A stretch of 64,000 nt of DNA. Origin: Tuctoria greenei (Eukaryota; Streptophyta; Magnoliopsida; Poales; Poaceae). The notes beneath the pieces were generated by a model that ran no database searches, was not told where the DNA came from, and saw only the letters and a program-made list of their open reading frames with translations. Location of the stretch: contig JAYESD010000003.1 in the NCBI GenBank assembly GCA_036927565.1, positions 83,001,311-83,065,310 of the forward strand, in the 5' to 3' direction. Below, one piece after another: positions 1 through 10,649 of this stretch. Positions within the stretch are counted from its first letter, which is position 1, and each line of letters begins with the position of its first letter. The position numbers and the translations under genes were made by a program.

Positions 1-643
1 TTACTATTCCCGAGAAAGTTTTAGGTCGAACACAATTCTAAATACAATCAAGAGCGCCTTCTTGTTTCCTTCAGGCCTGATCGTTTCTGGACTCGCCTTA
101 CTTCGTCCTACCGGGGTGTAGGTAGAGTAGCTTACTTAGGCTGCATGACCAGGCTAAGTCGATAGCACACTCCGGCCCTAGATTAGCTTGGCGACATTCA
201 GACGAGTAGACCATCCACAATATTTGGACTCGGAAGAATAGACAATGCAACTCGAATTGTACATGAATTGGTCAAGCTAAATTTTCTCAAGAACTGCACA
301 ACTTTCTTATAGACAAGAAAGAGAAAAATAAAAAATTATTGAGCCTGTACAAAGTAAATGCACGTGGAGTCTGTTTTCACATAATGATGTCTTTCATTAT
401 AGGTCCGGGGTACAGGGGAAACAAGTACACTCTTAGAGTAGGGAACCAGGCTAAGTGTGTTTCGTTTCTCGTTTGACCCAAGGTAGCTAGCTACACTTTT
501 AGTTCTGAGACTGTGACAAGTGTTGCATAGACGTTGCGGACCTAACGGGATAGGTTCAGCTGCCCTCCCGGAGGAGCTACCCGACTCTGTACAATGACTG
601 TATAACATACATCATATGTAATTACAGACTCACCTCCGTGATA
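1..643 (-). other. 3' non-coding tail of G1 after integrase
   Basis: No coding region is supported here. The stretch is the reverse complement of the post-integrase region of G2 (about 55440-56075), with clear matches around 400-480 and 55-215. In G2 this region leads into an antisense gene several kb further on, so G1's version, if kept, would lie left of the window. Confidence 0.75.
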
Positions 644-1885
644 TTAAGCGTAGAAGTTACGGAGGTGATCAATGTTCCAAGGATTTGGGAGAGGTGTCTC
701 ATCCTCGGTTGCCAAGCGAATGCATCCGGGATGGGATACTTTGATCACTCGGAAGGGTCCTTCCCAGCTGGGGGAGAGTTTGTTTAACCCTTCTCTGGAT
801 TGTATTCTCCGTAGCACCAGATCGCCTTCCTCGAGCTGTCGGTTGTGTACATGCCGTTGGTGATAGCGCCAAAGAGCTTGGCGGTATCTGGCATTCCGAA
901 CAGCTGCTTGGCACCTTCCCTCCTCAAGGAGGTCTAGGTCTTCACGCTGGAGCTGGTCCTGCGTGGCTTTGTCGAAGGTCCGGACCCGGAGCGACCCCAA
1001 GGTGATTTCCTGAGGAAGGACTGCTTCAGCTCAGTATACCAGGAAGAAGGGTGTCTCTTCAGTTGACGGGTTTGGAGTTGTCCTGTTTGCCCATAGAGTG
1101 GGCGGAAGCTCTTCGATCCAGTTGGCTCCATGTTTTTTCAGGTGCTCATATGTGCGCGTCTTGAGTCCTTTCAGGATTTCTGCATTTGCTCTCTCGGCTT
1201 GGCCATTGCTTGTCGGGTGATCTATGGAGGCGTAGCTGACTTGGATGTCGAGGTCTTCGCAGTATCCTTGGAAAGCAGAGCTTGTGAATTGGGTCCCATT
1301 ATCTGTTATGATTTTGTTCGGGACTCCAAATCTGCATACGATGGACTGCAAGAAGTTGATAGCTGATTGTTTGTTTACTGTCACAACTGGAGTTGCTTCT
1401 GACCATTTGGTGAACTTGTCAATTGCAACATACAGGAACTTGTAACCTCCGACAGCTCTTGGGAAAGGTCCCAAGATATCCATCCCCCACACAACAAAAG
1501 GCCATGTAGGAGGTATCATTTGTAGAGGCTGAGCTGGTGTGTGAATTTGCTTTGCATGGAACTGGCATGCTTCGCATTTCTTCACCAGCTAAGTTGCATA
1601 CTGGAGCGCTGTAGGCCAGTACAAGACATGCCGGAAGGCTTTACCGACCAGCGTGCGGGAAGGCGCGTGGTTCCCACTCTCGCCTCCATGGATTTCTGCG
1701 AGGAGCTCGCAGCCTTCTTCCCTTGTGATGCACTGCATTAGGACACCATTGGCACCGCGCTGGTAGAGATCCCCTTCTACCACCGTGTATCTTTTAGCCA
1801 ATCTGACAATCCGGTCAGCGGATACATCATCGTCAGAAAGGATATTGTCTTTCAAGTAGCTCCGAATATCCGAGATCCATGCATC
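644..1885 (-). pseudogene. G1 integrase (degraded)
   Basis: Integrase joins the cDNA copy of the element to chromosomal DNA in the nucleus. Visible in order: an H-H-C-C zinc-binding region (about 1730-1560, ending KKCEACQF), the catalytic core with Asp in GMDILGP, Asp in TDNGTQF and Glu in GQAERANAE, then a C-terminal GDLVLR/GPFRV region ending near 644. All three catalytic acids are present. In-frame stops near 1589 and 1031 interrupt an otherwise single frame shared with the rest of pol. Unlike G2, the stretch between core and C-terminal domain is full length. Confidence 0.85.
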
Positions 1886-3300
1886 GGAGCTAGCTTGAGC
1901 ATCTGAGTCTCGCGTGCTGGGTTGCTCGGAGCTTACGGCAGCACCTACGATCCTTGATGGCTGCCATGGAAACAGGGCCATCGGGACCGCTAGCTTCGGG
2001 GTGCTGGTCTTGCCCCCTTTGCTTAGTTCGACAGGCTGAGCTGTGGGTTTTGACAACCTCCAGATGAAGGTTCTGTCAGGAGCCGTAGCTTAGGTTGATG
2101 CTTTCGTCGAGAGTTCGTCAGCTTCAGCGTTATGGACACGCTGGACATGGTGGAGGTCCAGAACTTCGAAGTCCTTCTGTAGCCTCTGGACTTCAAGGAG
2201 ATAAGCACCTAGTTGAGGACTGTTACAGGAGCATTCACCCTTCACCTGTTTAATGATGAGCTGCGAATCTCTCTTGACCAATAGCTGCTTGATACCTTAT
2301 GATAGTGCCACCTTTAGTCCGTAAATGAGTGCTTCATACTCCGCCATGTTGTTGGTTGCCTTGAAGTCAAGGTGGACCATGTATTTTACCTTCTCCCCGA
2401 TTGGAGCGAGGAGAAGGACTCCAGCTCAGGCCCCCTTCTTTTGCATGGAGTCGTCGAAGTAGAGGGTCTAGTGAGGCTCAGTGAAGACCGGATCCTTGAG
2501 TTTCGGCTTCTGCTCACTAGGGCCCCCAGGGTTTGATGGAGAGGGGGTCCATTCCGCCATGAAGTCTGCTAATGCTTGACTCTTGATCGCTTGTCTTGGG
2601 ATGAATTCAAGATTGAATTCGGCCAATTCTGCTGCCTACTTTGCAGTGTTTCCAGTAGAGTTGGGATTATGCAAGATCACACACAGTGGATAAGAAGTCA
2701 CCACTGAGATCTTGTGAGCTTGGAAGTAATGGTGAAGCTTCCTGGAGGCGATGAGAACTGCGTAGAGCAGCTTGTGCACCTCTAGGTATCGAGTCTTGGC
2801 ATCATGTAGTACTTCAATGATGAAGTACACTGGGCGTGTGACTGTCCGGACCCTCCTGGAGGGGCTCGGAGCTTCCTCTACATCGACCTGGACCCTCCTG
2901 GAGGGGTCCAGACTTGCTTCGGGGACCTCCGGGTCCTTGTTGGAGGAACTCGTAGCTTCTACTGGAGCGACCCGGACCCTCCTGGAGGGGTCCAGATCTT
3001 CTGGAGTAACTCCTTGTAGATCCAAGTCTGGGGGCTGGGACCCAGACTCACCTTCGTCAACAGGTCTGGATTCCTGAGTTTGTAAAGGTTCTGGTCTCTC
3101 CGCAACCAGGACCATGCTGACAACTTCGTCAGTTGCCGAAATGTAAAGCAGTAGAGGCTCACTAGGGTTTGGATCTACCAAGGTTGGTAGAGTGGTGAGG
3201 AGTTTCTTTAGCTCTTGAAATGCTTTTTCTGCTTCTTCAGACAATTGGAATGGTCTGGACTTCCTCAACAGCTTGAAGAAGGGTAGCACCCGTTCCGCTA
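1886..3300 (-). pseudogene. G1 RNase H region: gypsy RNase H with repeat-rich linker, then second RNase H
   Basis: This part of the polyprotein would degrade the RNA strand during reverse transcription. The first RNase H begins after AFQELKKLL (about 3200) and resumes at RPVYFI (about 2840). Between them lies a roughly 80-residue acidic linker with repeated SRRV motifs (3080-2840). A second RNase H of the type typical for Tat elements follows (about 2500-2090), recognisable by NNMAEYEALIYG and DSQLIIKQVKGE. Several in-frame stops (for example next to 2636) break it. A short variable spacer to integrase lies at about 2090-1886. Confidence 0.75.
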
Positions 3301-4168
3301 GTCTTGAGATGAACTGGCTGAGGGCAGCTAGACATCCAGTCAGCTTCTAGACATCCTTTATGCGGGCTGGTGGCCGCATATCCTCAATGGCTTTAATCTT
3401 CGCCGGATTTGCCTCTATGCCCCGGTGGTTTACCAGGAAACCAAGAAGCTTTCCGGAGCTAACCCCGAAGACACACTTGTCTGGGTTTAGCTTCATGCGA
3501 GTGACTCGCAACTTGTCGAAGACAGCTTGCAAAGTGTCAGAGAGTGACTCCTTGTCCTTAATCTTGACGATGATGTAATCAACATACACTTCCACTACGT
3601 CTCTGATGAGCTCTCCAAAGGTTTTGTACATAGCTCTTACAAATGTTGAAGCTGCATTCTTGAGACCAAATGGCATGGCAGTATAGCAGTACAGTCCATC
3701 TACTGTCATAAAAGAAGTATGTTCTTCATCTTTCCTAGACATTATGATTTGATGGTACCCAGAATATGCATCTAGGAAACACAGTAATTCAGACCCGGAG
3801 GTGGAATCCACTATCCGATCTATTCTAGGTAGTGGGAATGGAACTTTTGGGCATGCCTTATTCATTGTTGTGTAGTCGATACACATCCGAAGCTTCCCGC
3901 CGGCCTTGGGTACAACGACTGGGTTTGCCAGCCATTTTTGGTGGAAGGCTTCTTAGATGAATCCAGCTTCGAGCAACTTCTTCACTTCTTACCGTATGAT
4001 GTTCTGTCGCTCTACTGATTGCTTCCGAGGCTTCTGGTGCACAGGCCGAGCGTCAAGATAGATCTTCAGATTATGCTCGATCACTTCCCTAAGGATCCCA
4101 GGCATTTATGATGGTTTCCAGACAAACACATCGACATTAGCCCGGAGGAAAGTGATGAGCGTGAGTTC
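3301..4168 (-). pseudogene. G1 reverse transcriptase (degraded, altered active site)
   Basis: This is the fingers and palm of a Ty3-type RT. Recognisable parts are MCIDYTTMNKACPK (about 3886), FLDAYSGYHQI, MPFGLKNAASTF and LGFLVNHRGIEANP. The YxDD catalytic box at 3575-3586 reads Y-V-D-Y, so the second metal-binding Asp is lost. The part upstream of 3886 contains several in-frame stops, and another stop sits at 3347. The frame is the same as the protease and RNase H. The matching box in G2 (52563-52574) is intact. Confidence 0.85.
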
Positions 4169-5029
4169 CTATTTGTCATTTAGACCTCCTGATATACGGG
4201 TGGTCTGAGCGACATCAAAACCGATTTGGACGACTTTGACGGGGATGTCGCTGTCGCCGCTTGGTTGCATACCGGGTGTAGAGGTTGTGCCTCGTTGACG
4301 AATGCTCGGGGGTTTCGGAGCTTGTTCCTGTCTGGACTCTTCCTCTTGCGCTGTGGCAAGCGCATGATGTTCTTCCAGAGCAGTCACTCCGGCACTGCGG
4401 TCTCCGCGGATTCGAAGAACACCAGCTGGTGTTGGCATCTTCAACACAAGGTAGCCATAATGAGCAGCAGCCATGAACTTGTACAAGGCGGGCGTGCCCA
4501 GAATGGCGTTGAAGGGTAAGTTGATCTGAGCAACGTCAAAGACCAACTTCTCAGTGCGATAATTCTCCCAAGTCCCGAAGGTCACGGGAAGATTAATGGC
4601 ACCGAGTGGGGTAATGGCCCCCGGACCTACTCCGGAGAAAGGTCGGGAGGGGCAAAGGTCCGAAGGTCGGAGCTGAAGCTTGACGAAAGCTTTGAAGCTT
4701 ATGAGGTTCATCCTCGAACCTCCGTCCACCATTACATGGTGTAGTTGAATGTTATTGATGGTCGGAGATACCATCAAAGGTAGTTGACCAGCTCCGATCA
4801 TGTTCCGAGGACAGTTCAAAGCATCAAAAGTGATGGTGGTGTCCATCCACTTCCGATGTGGCTCTGCCCTGGCGGTGGGAGCTACCGAAGCCATGTCCCG
4901 CCGCATGGTTTTGAGGACACGGCGGGAGGTGATGTCCCACGAACCTCCAAAGATGGTGTTCATGGTTTTCTGACGTTCATTGTCGGAGACATCGGAATCA
5001 TCATCAACGGAGGTGTATACAGCCTTCAT
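4169..5029 (-). pseudogene. G1 gag-pol junction and aspartic protease
   Basis: A 286-residue open frame matches 51114-51980 of G2. The N-terminal part (MNTIFGGSWDITSRRVLK) is the usual entry to the protease domain of Tat-like elements. The protease-like motif VDGGSRMNLISF holds a D-G-G variant of the usual D-S/T-G. ILGTPALYKF corresponds to the conserved flap-to-C-terminal segment. The role is cleavage of the gag-pol polyprotein in the virus-like particle. The frame continues into RT after a stop at 4169. The annotated start is the first Met of the open stretch, not a proven initiation site. Confidence 0.75.
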
Positions 5030-6459
5030 GACCTTTTTAGGGTCCTGAAAACCTAACTTCTCTTCAGCTGGAGCTTCGTCGACTTTCTGTTTTCCTTCCC
5101 TCTAACGGAAAGGAACTTCTTCCCGGCGCTTGTTGTAGCGCTCGGCAAGGTTTTGGACCTCCCGACAGTCTTCCAAGTTGTGGTTGTTCGTATTGTGAAT
5201 AGGACACCACACTTTGGAGTTGCCCACCGTCTTCAAAGGACGGTCGAGGTCGTTTCTCGGGGCGTGGCCCCCAGCCACCCGGAGCTGCAGCAGCTACAGC
5301 AGTAGGTCTGCCGACCGATGGCTTCTTCTTGTTGTTGGACTTTTTCTTCTTTTTGCCACTCTCGGAGGTAGTGGCTTCGCCTTTGGAGGATTTTTTACCA
5401 TCCTCCGGAGGTGGTTTGGAGTGTAATAACAGAGGTGCTGGAGATAGAAGGAGCAGTGTTTCGTACCTAGGAGAACCTCTGGATGAATGAGCGCAGGGAT
5501 TCTCCCCCCTTCTGCACGACAGCAAAAAGGTCCAGTTCGGTGCCTAGTCGGGTGTATGAACTCCCGAAATTGACAGTGAACTGTTGGCACAATTCCTCCC
5601 AACTATTGATGGAGTTGTGAGGAAGGCTCATGAACCAGGACCTGGCGGTCCCATTCAAGGCCACTAGGAAGTAGTTGGCCATTATGGCCTCGTTACCTCT
5701 GGTCGCAAGGATTGCGGTGGAGTAAATCTAGAGAAACTCAGCGGGATTAACAGTCCTGTCAAATTTCTTCGGCGGGTGAGGCCGGAACTTTTGTGGCCAT
5801 CTGACCATGTGTAGGTGCATGGCCAGGGCAGAACAGCCTCCTCCTACACCCTCGGGAGCAGGACTGTCTCGAGCCTCTCGCCTTTCGCGAGCACGCTCGA
5901 TATGGACACGGCCGTCCTATTGACGGTAACGACGATGAAGGTCCGCCCGGAGGTCATGAGTTGAAAGCCTGGTTACTGTATGAGTGCGTCGTGCCCCAGA
6001 AGGTAGCGATATAACTTGCTCAGATGCAGCACGCCTCCTATTTTGGGAAGCGTGTGGACCAAGTCTGCTCGACACAGTCCGGCGCTGTGATGGGGCCCGC
6101 CACAAAGGGGGAGGACCTTGGTTGCTGATGCGGTTGGATGCTGCTGCAACCAGATGTTCCACGTCAGCCCTCCACTGCTCCATTGCACCCTGGGATGCAC
6201 CTGGAGGTGGTGGACATTGGAGGAGAGCACGCGCTGCATGGAGCGCGCGTTCAGGGTTGTTGTTATTCGCCGATGCGGTGACCGACGCCGATGCACCGTC
6301 ACGCTGCCCAGCTTGACATGCTGGTGCAGGCGGTGGCGGTGGAGGCATGACTCCTGCTGGAGCTGTGGCACCTGCTGGTTGCTGCATGTTGGAGGGATTG
6401 CCCCCAGCAGGTTGAACAGCAGGATTGCCATTGGATGATCCAGCAGCTGAGTTCACCAT
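5030..6459 (-). pseudogene. G1 gag (degraded, internal deletion)
   Basis: Gag is the structural particle protein. It starts at MVNSAAGSSNGNP (6459), 22 bases after the primer site. An N-terminal Pro/Ala-rich region is followed by the gag core (MANYFLVALNGTARSWFM at 5682, SLRSFIQRFS) and a Lys/Ser-rich stretch (5420-5330). Relative to G2, about 128 bp is missing at about 5425, between the core and the basic region. Together with a stop near 5917 and frame changes at about 5680 and 5525, this destroys the frame. The histidine/cysteine motif present in G2 (WCPIHKTDRHS) is visible only in damaged form near 5200. Confidence 0.8.
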
Positions 6460-6480
6460 CCTTGAAATTTCGAGCGCCCC

Positions 6481-6496
6481 TACCTGGTGCGCCAGC
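6481..6496 (-). other. G1 primer-binding site
   Basis: Immediately inside the 5' LTR the minus strand reads gctggcgcaccagg. The same place in G2 has tttggcgcgccagg. Its position next to the LTR end defines it as the tRNA primer site. I cannot name the tRNA with confidence; it is not the initiator-Met type used by A, B and S. Confidence 0.6.
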
Positions 6497-7371
6497 TGTC
6501 TATGTTTGGATCCGGCAGATCTCCAGATACTACTGTTGGTAGATCGCGGAGTTGTAGTTCGGTAATGGGTGCGCAGAGATTCAAGAAGGTGGATGAGAAG
6601 TGGACACAGAGATTTACGTGGTTCGGGCCTCCTGAGCGTAATACCCTACTCCACGGGGTGTGTTAGTGTTGTATTGAGCGTGTGAGTCTAGATGATGCTC
6701 CAGAAGAAGAAGCTCGTCTAGGTCAGGGAGTCCAGAAGTGGTCTGGAGCCGTCCCTTGTGTATCGTCGACCAGTCCTTTTATAGTACAATGACTGGTCGT
6801 TACACCGTTAGCCTGGCCCGACATGTGGCCCCGGCGGTTACACATGCTTGATACACAATTAATGAGGTTAATTTCCCTTAATAGCCCGGTAACGGGCCTT
6901 AACTGTGTCGTTACCGGTATTAAGGGCCATCTGATCATGTGTCATTAATATGGCATTAATGACACTTAATCGGGTCTTGAAGTCTTTGATTGCTCCTTGA
7001 AGGTCCGGAGCCGTTGGGGGTCCACCAGCTTGATTGCTGAAGGTCCGGCGGTTCGGCCACATGGCAGCTCCGGAGCTTACCGTCGTGGACGAGTAGGTCC
7101 AGTGCTGTTGGACACTGTCGACACCAGAGCTTCCCTCTGTCTGGGGTTAGGTCCGGGGATGCCACACCGGTATCTTGTCTGGAGCTTTCCCATGTGTGGG
7201 CGATAGCTCCGGTCTTATGATACACGTGGCAGCCCTGGGACTAACCATGTCGGGTAAGCAGGACCGGTTACGCCTGACATGTGGGGCCTTTGGAGGTTTC
7301 AAATCTGGTAGATGGAGTTTCCTTGTGATCTTTGCAATTCTAAGGGGTATCCGATACGTAAGGTACTGACA
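6497..7371 (-). repeat. G1 5' LTR (875 bp)
   Basis: On the minus strand the LTR begins TGTCAGTACC at 7371 and ends TAGACA at 6497. It aligns from start to end with the 860-bp 3' LTR of G2 (60782-61641), which sets both boundaries. It holds a TATA box and several TCCGGAG-type motifs. The base following its right end (7372) belongs to element A's LTR. Confidence 0.88.
6777..6783 (-). promoter_or_regulatory. TATA box of G1 5' LTR
   Basis: TATAAAAGGAC on the minus strand sits at the place in the LTR where both LTRs of G2 have TATAAAAGGAC (49258 and 61371). Conservation in three LTR copies supports it as the core promoter for the element's transcript. Confidence 0.6.
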
Positions 7372-7755
7372 CAGTCCGGGTGTTTTGATTCGAATCACCG
7401 TCGCTCGCGATTATGGATTGAGCATACTTGGTCACTGAGTCTTGACGTAGTAAGAACGAGTAATGGAAATATTATGAATATGCTTCTATGAATAATTCTT
7501 TGTATTGCAATCTTGGCTGCTATAGAGATAGCATAATTAAATTTACAATTTCCAAACATTTAAATTGGATAAGGCTTATGCAACATTGAGCAAGTATCAT
7601 CGTGGATGAAGCATTTCTTGTTTGATTGTGGAATTAACAATGATGCTATGCCCATGGATCGCATATGCTACTTTAAAACTGACCACTTAGGATTTACTTT
7701 TGGCGATCCATTCCTGCAAATTAAGCTTTCCAGCCTTTAAAGTTTCCAGCATGTA
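7372..7755 (+). repeat. A 5' LTR, left fragment
   Basis: Matches 27852-28236 of A's 3' LTR closely (for example gggtgttttgattcgaatc). Its left border is the G1 insertion point and its right border the S insertion point. The last five bases, atgta (7751-7755), are repeated after S. Confidence 0.88.
7751..7755. repeat. Target-site duplication of S, left copy (ATGTA)
   Basis: ATGTA precedes the first base of S and recurs at 18072-18076. The uninterrupted site in A's other LTR (about 28230) has one copy. Confidence 0.92.
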
Positions 7756-9635
7756 TGTAGGATCGAAGAGCACATGAAAAGCTACCAGGGGGGGTGAATG
7801 GTAGATTTAAAAATCTTACGCAGCGGAAACAATTAAATCCCAACCCCTTCAGAAGAAAAATGATCTCTTAAAGAAATCGTGTGTGAGACTAATCTAAATG
7901 TGTTTCACCGTGACAAAAGTGATGGATAACAGAGAGAATCAAGTCACGAAGACAACACAAAAGGAATCACTCAAATCCGTCGAGAAAAACTCAAGCTATG
8001 ATCAAAAGATCAAACCAGGTCAATCTGCCCTACCTGAGAAAAAAAAAGTTCTGGAATGCTGCAAAGAAACTCGTGTAGATCAGAAACCACAAATCCAATG
8101 ACCGTGAAATTTTGACATATGATAGATAATCAAGTTGTTAAGACAATCCAAAAAGAATCACATAAATTAGATCTGTAAAACTCGAGTTATGATAAAACCA
8201 CTGACGAAAGGTAGTGCTGTCCAGAAACTCAACGAGTAAAACTTGTCTGGAACAAGTCGGACGAACAAGGCACAAAAATTCCTTCAAACTACAAATTTCA
8301 TTCAATAGAACACAAGAGGAACAGCCCCAAAGTTGTACACCACGAGCTCTGGGCTCCCTTGCTTACATAACCAGCTCGAAAGCCAACTCAACTCAGATCA
8401 GGAAACTAATCCTACTCTGTTCACGGATCGTAACTTTCCATAACTGCTTAGGATTCTTCTGTACGCAGATAGAAGCAATCTTAAGACTTCCAAACACCTT
8501 AGGAACGTATCCCACATTCCTAAACAACTCAAATTCGTGACCCACACGAAATCCTATCATAACCAACTCAAATCTTTCCATATTTGAGTCAAACCCGACT
8601 CAGCCGCAGCCTGAGTCCATAACCTAGTCGGTTGGACCTTTCCAACCAATTCTTTACGTCCACATCTCTTCATCACGCCTCGGAACCATGTAGCCACGTC
8701 CATGCACTCCTTGCACACGTGCAAACATCTTCCAATGACGTCCACGATACCTTCACAGGCATTGTTCTTGATTCAATCATGTTGCGCAACCTCCTGATCA
8801 ACTCAACCACAATTTCTCCCGAACTTGGTTGTTGAACCTCATCTTCTCCCTAAGACTAGTTGAATGGATCCCGTCACCAGCCATGTCTTGAACTCAAGCA
8901 ACACCTGCAAATGAATAAACAACCAATCCATACGAGCCCAAGTCCTCGACTTGACTCAAGTTAGTTCTGAACACAACACCCTACGTGAGAACCTCACATA
9001 AGCATGTTGCAAAACCACAGTAACACGATATCATCCATATCAACCAAAATGCACCAAAAACTTAGCAAATGAATACTAAGCAATCTTTCCAACAATGTAA
9101 AGCAAGTACGAAACATTGCAAATGAAAAGCAGAAGTACTACGATCAAGTTCCGGACCTTGCCAGAGCAACCCGAACGTTGAGCAGGAGCTAACAAAAGCT
9201 AGTAGAACCTAGCGTCGGGACTTACCAGAACTAGTATAACCAAGCTCCCGCTGGAGCTTACAAAACTAGAAGGACCTAGCGTCGGAGCTAACCACAACTA
9301 GTCGGAACTAGTAATCACAAAAGCCGGAGCTAGAAAAATCAACTTCGGAGCTTAGCAAAAACACGGAGGAGCTATCAAAAACATGTCGGAGCTATCAAAG
9401 ACATGTTGGAGCTAAAGATAAAACTTCACCGAAGCTGACCAAAGCTAGTCAGACCTAGCATCGAACGTAACTGGAGCTACCCAAACCAAGCCGGACCTAC
9501 CTTCAGACCTTGCTGTAGCTCAGAGCTAGAGTCGGACCTTGATAAAAAGGTGTTTTGGTGATATTCAAAACTTTTATCATCAAAGCCAAGTGTATTCACT
9601 ACAAGCCAATGTATTCAGCACAACTAGGTCTTACA
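7756..9635 (-). repeat. S 3' LTR (1880 bp)
   Basis: On the plus strand it runs from tgtaggatcg to ggtcttaca and has the same length as the copy at 16192-18071. Scattered substitutions separate the two, several within the first 110 bases. The segment 9150-9545 is packed with ggagct, ggacct and actag motifs. Short ORFs here are shadows. Confidence 0.93.
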
Positions 9636-10649
9636 ATCTCCCCCTTGGAGAATGCATTGGCAACACCATTTAAAATCCGAACATTGGCTTATTCACATAA
9701 AAGTTTTGAAAACAATTTCCCCCCCCCCCCTTGTAAATCAAAAGTAAAATGAGAAGAAAATCCAAAAGATTATCCCATATTATCTCTCCCCCTTTATTAT
9801 CTCTCCTTATGCACATATTCTCTTTCTCTTCATGCTTATCTCTCCCCCTTTGACAATGTATTCAGCAAGTCATGAGCATATAAACAATTTATTTCTCCCC
9901 CTTTAGTTGTTATGAGCATATTATAACATATACATATATACAAAGCTCATCCAAGTCATACTATCAAGTACCTTACATTATCACATCAATGAAATACATA
10001 AAGTAGTGTAAGCCATGCTAGAGATCAAATATAGTTTTCAATTTAAGTAAGTCATGATCTCACAAACTTAACTATTTCAAAACCTGAAAGCATGACAATA
10101 GTTGCTGCATTTTATTATTTTTCAAAGCACAAATTTAGATAATATGATATTTGCAAGAGATTATATGCGCATCTGCCTTATTCTAACCAACCAAGCCAAG
10201 CCTATGTCATTTGACAATCAGAAGCTTAAGGACATGGTTTTAGTCATACACAACTTCTTCCAAGTTCATATCTAAGTGCAATGATAAGCCATCTCAAAAG
10301 AAGAAGTGCGATGCATGCATATTCTCTTGATCTGTTCTCAATTTATATTTGTTCATAAAAACTCAACATGTGAGTTGATTACTTGATTAATTCTTTATGA
10401 TTAAAAGCACTTGTGAACATGTAACAAGTTCAAAACAGCAAGAAAGTTCGACCATGACCAGTTTTAGTGTAAGTAATTATTCCAATTACTAGACATGGCA
10501 AAAACTACAAAATGTATAACACGAGTAATGTAGTAAGAACTTTCAGCATGCAAAAGGAATCACAGAGTCATATATGTATGAAATACTATGCTCATATTAT
10601 TTTAATTTCAGATTCACACAAAGACTTCCCAAATTTCAAAAAATCCCCC
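9636..10649 (-). other. S 3' untranslated region with multiple polypurine tracts
   Basis: A+T-rich and non-coding, between the RNase H stop and the 3' LTR. On the minus strand, purine runs of the AAAGGGGGAGA type occur at 9636-9646 (next to the LTR, the expected priming tract), 9783-9795, 9839-9851 and 9893-9904. A run of 12 C (9719-9730) lies between. Repeated polypurine tracts here are described for Sireviruses. Confidence 0.8.

Larger units (their letters stand above)
1..7371 (-). mobile_element. G1: Tat/Retand-like Ty3 (gypsy) LTR retrotransposon, left end outside window
   Basis: Read on the minus strand, the order is 5' LTR (7371-6497), primer site, gag, protease, RT, RNase H with a second RNase H, integrase, then a non-coding tail that leaves the window at base 1. 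The two RNase H segments and the order fit the Tat lineage of plant Ty3 elements (family knowledge). The pol region from 5029 to 644 stays in one frame and is broken only by stop codons. Its proteins, LTR and tail match G2 (48958-61641) throughout. The right end joins directly to LTR sequence of element A, so G1 inserted into A's 5' LTR. The 3' LTR and the second target duplication lie outside the window. Confidence 0.9.

Noticed and set aside
2772..3077. Plus-strand 101-codon ORF over the G1 linker
   Set aside because: Shadow of the palindromic linker repeats on the coding strand.
9719..9730. Run of 12 C as a regulatory site
   Set aside because: A homopolymer in the S 3' region, best explained by slippage of a polypurine tract.
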